A stretch of 15,159 bases of DNA from JAVBQJ01 sp045585875 (GTDB taxonomy: Bacteria > Verrucomicrobiota > Lentisphaeria > Victivallales > Victivallaceae), in NCBI GenBank assembly GCA_045585875.1, contig JAZMZH010000008.1, positions 1-15,159 of the forward strand, read 5' to 3'. A program made the position numbers and the translations under genes. The notes beneath the pieces are model-generated. The model saw nothing but the letters and a program-made list of their open reading frames with translations, was not told the DNA's origin and made no database searches. Position 1 is the stretch's first letter; every line of letters begins with the position of its first letter. Shown here piece after piece: positions 13,441-15,159 of this stretch.

Positions 13441-13469
13441 TTGAAAAACCATAAAGAGTGGTATATTAT
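13441..13469 (+). promoter_or_regulatory. Sigma-70 promoter of the 62-residue ORF
   Basis: TTGAAA (13441-13446), 17 nt, TATTAT (13464-13469): near-consensus hexamers at ideal spacing, the best sigma-70-type promoter in the window. The start would be near 13476, giving a leader of about 42 nt. Confidence 0.7.
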
Positions 13470-13488
13470 CAGTGGATTTGCCGAACGT

Positions 13489-13504
13489 TTTGCAATACTG
13501 CAAA
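13489..13504 (+). promoter_or_regulatory. Palindrome TTTGCA-ATAC-TGCAAA overlapping the ribosome site
   Basis: A perfect 6-bp inverted repeat with a 4-nt centre lies in the leader of the 62-residue ORF. Its right arm supplies the AAA of the Shine-Dalgarno AAAGGAGGG (13502-13510). In RNA it would form a hairpin abutting or partly hiding the ribosome site; in DNA it is a good size for a dimeric repressor just downstream of the start site. Confidence 0.5.
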
Positions 13505-13517
13505 GGAGGGTTGGGAT

Positions 13518-13706
13518 ATGAGTGAGGAGATGGAACAAGCCTGCATCGCGCTTCAGATGGCCGTTGATCGGGAACTGGAGCGCAAGGCGAAACTGGGCTA
13601 TAAAGCCGTGATCGCCGACAAGCATGGGAATCCCAAACTGGTTTCCGCAAAATACCTGGTCCGCCGGAAGCGTTCGGCCGCTTCCTTCGCCAAGGGCGGG
13701 GAGTAG
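13518..13706 (+). CDS. Small 62-residue protein of unknown function
   Basis: The ORF has a strong promoter, an excellent ribosome site (AAAGGAGGG, 7 nt before the ATG) and coherent composition. It contains an N-terminal acidic amphipathic helix (about 2-25, with MEQACIALQMAVDRELERKAK), then LGYKAVIADKHGNPKLVSAKYLVRRKR, which resembles a short beta-hairpin with a D-x-x-G-N-P turn, and a basic tail. The helix plus LG...G-P...A layout is reminiscent of small conserved proteins that act as antitoxin-like or regulatory partners, but that is only an impression and no toxin gene lies beside it. It is divergent from the 608-residue gene. A longer reading from 13458 is rejected because that start precedes the predicted transcription start and lacks a ribosome site. 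Confidence 0.75.
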   Translation: MSEEMEQACIALQMAVDRELERKAKLGYKAVIADKHGNPKLVSAKYLVRRKRSAASFAKGGE

Positions 13707-13807
13707 ACGGCACGGGCAACCGCCCCGGGCGGCGGCTCGGCTTTATTTCCGGCCGGTCTCCTTACGATTCCCTGTCGTCCTCCCGGCCGGTCTTCATGCC
13801 GGTACGA

Positions 13808-13837
13808 CGCGGGCCCGCGCAAACGTGCGGGCCCGCG
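13808..13837 (-). terminator. Very stable 13-bp hairpin 3' of the gene remnant
   Basis: CGCGGGCCCGCGC (13808-13820) pairs with GTGCGGGCCCGCG (13825-13837), including one G-U, around a 4-nt loop. It lies 7 nt after the stop at 13845 on the minus strand. There is no T-run. The position suits the transcript end of the gene whose remnant precedes it. Confidence 0.55.
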
Positions 13838-13844
13838 GGCGGGG

Positions 13845-13940
13845 TTACGGTTTCACGAAGATCACCCGGTCGCAGAAGATGCCGTTGGGGGCCTCCGCCG
13901 CGCCACCGAAATCCGGTCCTGTGACCTTTTCTCCGGCGCT
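13845..13940 (-). pseudogene. C-terminal remnant (31 codons) of a lost gene
   Basis: On the minus strand, between a TGA at 13943-13941 and the TAA at 13847-13845, the frame reads a coherent tail with TGPDFGGAAEAPNGIF and ending FCDRVIFVKP. It has normal codon use and natural beta-strand character, unlike the surrounding frames. A stable hairpin follows 7 nt later. There is no start codon or ribosome site, and the upstream sequence in this frame is closed. It is best read as the 3' end of a gene whose body was deleted or rearranged. The identity of the parent gene is unknown, though this type of tail suits a secreted or carbohydrate-active protein. Confidence 0.5.
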
Positions 13941-14183
13941 TCAAGGGAGAGAAAGCCCTCCGCGGCAGCATTTTGTACAAGAAAGTAGATTCGGGATCAT
14001 TGCGGAGCGGTACGGATGGGTACGGAGAGGGTTGCGCCGTCTCGGAGAGGCAGGGACGATCCGTTTCCGCCGGAGCAGAAGGGCCATATTGCAGGAGCTG
14101 TGCGCGGTCTTATGCCGTCGGCTGTCAGCGCACGGCGCTGAGAGCGACGCGCCGCCTCCGGTTTTTGTCGGATCGCCGCGATT

Positions 14184-15159
14184 TTACGCGATGGCCAGGG
14201 TGCCGGTCACGGAACCCGCCTGCACCAGCCATGCGGTCAGGTTTTCGGTGGCCGTGTTCCGGATCAGGATGTCGTCGGTGCCGTCGTTGTCGAAGTCCGC
14301 GATCCCGGCGATCTCATCCCCCGTCCCCAGATTGCCGAACCACAGGTCGCTCTGACGCTGGCCGGCGGCCATCGACCAGCCCGCCACTCCGGTGCCGTCG
14401 GAGAGGAGCGCGTCGTCGGTCCCGTCCCCGTCGAAGTCTCCGAAGCCCAACACCGACCACCCGCCGGTGGCGCAGCCCGCGTAGCAGACCGTCGGCGGAT
14501 CGCCCGCCGTGATCGCATCCCTGTCCCCGGTGAGAAACGTGAAGACGTCTCCCGAACCGGTGATGACGACATCGTCCACGATACCGGGCATGGTGTTCTG
14601 AAGCATCACGTCGTCCACTCCGTCCCCGTTGAAGTCGCCCACCCCGATGACGTCGTACTTGTAGTTTCTGGCGTTGATGTCCGCCGGATCGTCGGGATCG
14701 CCCTCCAGAGGATCCCCCGGCTGCCAGGTGTTGACCAGAGCTCCCAGCCAACCGTTGAAGGTGGAGCCGTCGTCGTTCCGCGCCCACACCGGCAGACCGT
14801 AGTTCAGCGAAATCTCGGGATCTCCGAAGGCGGGGCCCTGGAGCAAGGCTCCCCCGATGCCGTTGCCGGTGAAGTCTCCGGCCGCCTTCAGGCTGTATCC
14901 CTCGCCGACCACGCCCAGACAGTTGGTTTTCTGATCGATTTCGTCAAAGGTCGTCGTGTCATACTGCATGTAGACGTACCCGGTGTCTTTTTCCAGCCAG
15001 AGGAGGCCGTCACTGCCGACGCCTGAGAAATCTCCTGCGCCGACCATTTCCCATTGATCGGGATCGATCGTACCCTCGAGAGCCGTCCGTCCGGAGGCGT
15101 TTCGGATGACGGCGCTGCCGTCTTCGAAGAGCTGGAAAACTCCGCCGACGCCTGAGAAA
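14184..15159 (-). CDS. FG-GAP/VCBS repeat protein, C-terminal part, 5' end cut by window edge
   Basis: About 325 C-terminal residues are visible and the frame stays open to the right edge, so the ATG at 15047 is internal rather than the start. At least six repeat units carry the calcium-loop core. From the edge inward they are GDFSGVGG, GDFSGVGSDG, GDFTGNGIGG, GDFNGDGVDD, GDFDGDGTDD and ADFDNDGTDD, each followed by a short hydrophobic strand (LLWL, ALLQ, VMLQ, ALLS, ILIR). This is the blade pattern of integrin-alpha-like or VCBS beta-propellers, usually exported and used for surface binding or adhesion. The last three loops have full DxDxDG ligands, while the first three have lost acidic ligands. 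The final residues TGTLAIA show no sorting signal. Such proteins are common and often multicopy in PVC bacteria. Confidence 0.88.
   Translation of the reverse strand, partial: FSGVGGVFQLFEDGSAVIRNASGRTALEGTIDPDQWEMVGAGDFSGVGSDGLLWLEKDTGYVYMQYDTTTFDEIDQKTNCLGVVGEGYSLKAAGDFTGNGIGGALLQGPAFGDPEISLNYGLPVWARNDDGSTFNGWLGALVNTWQPGDPLEGDPDDPADINARNYKYDVIGVGDFNGDGVDDVMLQNTMPGIVDDVVITGSGDVFTFLTGDRDAITAGDPPTVCYAGCATGGWSVLGFGDFDGDGTDDALLSDGTGVAGWSMAAGQRQSDLWFGNLGTGDEIAGIADFDNDGTDDILIRNTATENLTAWLVQAGSVTGTLAIA

Larger units (their letters stand above)
13707..14183. other. Gene-poor stretch between converging genes
   Basis: 477 nt without an intact gene. It contains a weak hairpin CCGCC-CCG-GGCGG (13720-13732) followed by CTTTATTT, a possible terminator of the 62-residue ORF. 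It also holds two direct copies of CCGGCCGGTCT (13749-13759 and 13783-13793), the hairpin and gene remnant listed separately, the second 24-bp repeat copy (13970-13993), and a hairpin TCAGCGC-ACG-GCGCTGA (14125-14141) about 43 nt past the stop of the FG-GAP gene. Open frames here are shadow-like. Confidence 0.6.

Noticed and set aside
11428..13521. 697-codon plus-strand open frame antisense to the 608-residue gene
   Set aside because: It mirrors the minus-strand gene almost exactly, as expected in GC-rich DNA. It has no ribosome site, its composition is Gly/Val/Glu-rich without domain motifs, and it runs through the divergent promoters.
13252..13719. N-terminal extension of the 608-residue protein to a start at 13719
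   Set aside because: The extension covers the predicted promoter at 13309-13336 and the oppositely oriented 62-residue ORF, and it is low-quality Pro/Arg/Ser sequence. The ATG at 13251 has a ribosome site.
13624..14512. Plus-strand frames (13624-14355, 13973-14512) over the gene-poor stretch and the FG-GAP gene
   Set aside because: They have no ribosome site, are Arg/Ser-rich in composition, and half of each is antisense to the calcium-loop repeats. A supporting domain could not be seen.
14184..15159. Repeated GTCGTCGGTCCCGTCCCC-like DNA as a tandem DNA repeat or CRISPR
   Set aside because: The repetition follows the codons of the FG-GAP calcium loops at irregular spacing and is diverged. 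It is protein-level repetition.

Overview
The window is GC-rich DNA with dense genes on both strands. A glycyl-radical enzyme with its activase, a calcium-loop FG-GAP surface protein, several carbohydrate-active enzymes and a sigma-54-driven ammonium operon suggest an anaerobic, glycan-using, Gram-negative bacterium. The style best fits the Lentisphaerae/Victivallales (PVC group, gut type). That assignment is inference from gene content only; there is no rRNA or marker gene here.

Layout. (1) 1-3033, minus strand: a glycyl-radical enzyme followed, with an ATGA overlap, by its radical-SAM activase, whose last residues run off the left edge. A divergent AraC-type regulator (3229-4053) sits across an AT-rich intergenic region with two facing promoters, a palindrome just upstream of the enzyme promoter, and a long inverted repeat in the regulator leader. 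(2) 4200-5938, plus strand: a textbook -24/-12 sigma-54 promoter drives a PII protein and an AmtB ammonium transporter. (3) 6030-7258, minus strand: a monocistronic exported protein of unknown function with an 11-residue amphipathic repeat, its own promoter and a strong terminator. (4) 7404-10008, minus strand: an operon of a six-hairpin-type glycosidase-like protein, a 30-codon ORF with an excellent Shine-Dalgarno, and a polysaccharide pyruvyl transferase family protein, ending in a terminator. (5) 10250-11384, plus strand: the N-terminal half-domain of a Gfo/Idh/MocA oxidoreductase abuts, out of frame, the C-terminal seven-eighths of a sugar-phosphate isomerase/epimerase; this looks like a deletion junction. 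(6) 11425-13251, minus strand: a 608-residue protein of predicted deacetylase/glycosidase-like barrel fold, divergent from a 62-residue ORF (13518-13706). (7) 13707-14183: no intact gene, but a 31-codon 3' remnant of a lost gene with its terminator hairpin. (8) 14184-15159, minus strand: the C-terminal part of an FG-GAP/VCBS repeat protein that runs off the right edge.

How they fit together: two regulated metabolic modules (an AraC-controlled radical enzyme and the sigma-54 nitrogen-uptake operon) sit beside glycan-processing genes that show signs of recent decay and rearrangement (the 10.6 kb junction and the 13.9 kb remnant). The best candidates for new biology are the glycyl-radical enzyme of unassigned substrate with its regulator, and the glycosidase/short ORF/pyruvyl transferase operon. 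I see no CRISPR array, tRNA, rRNA, transposase or phage gene.
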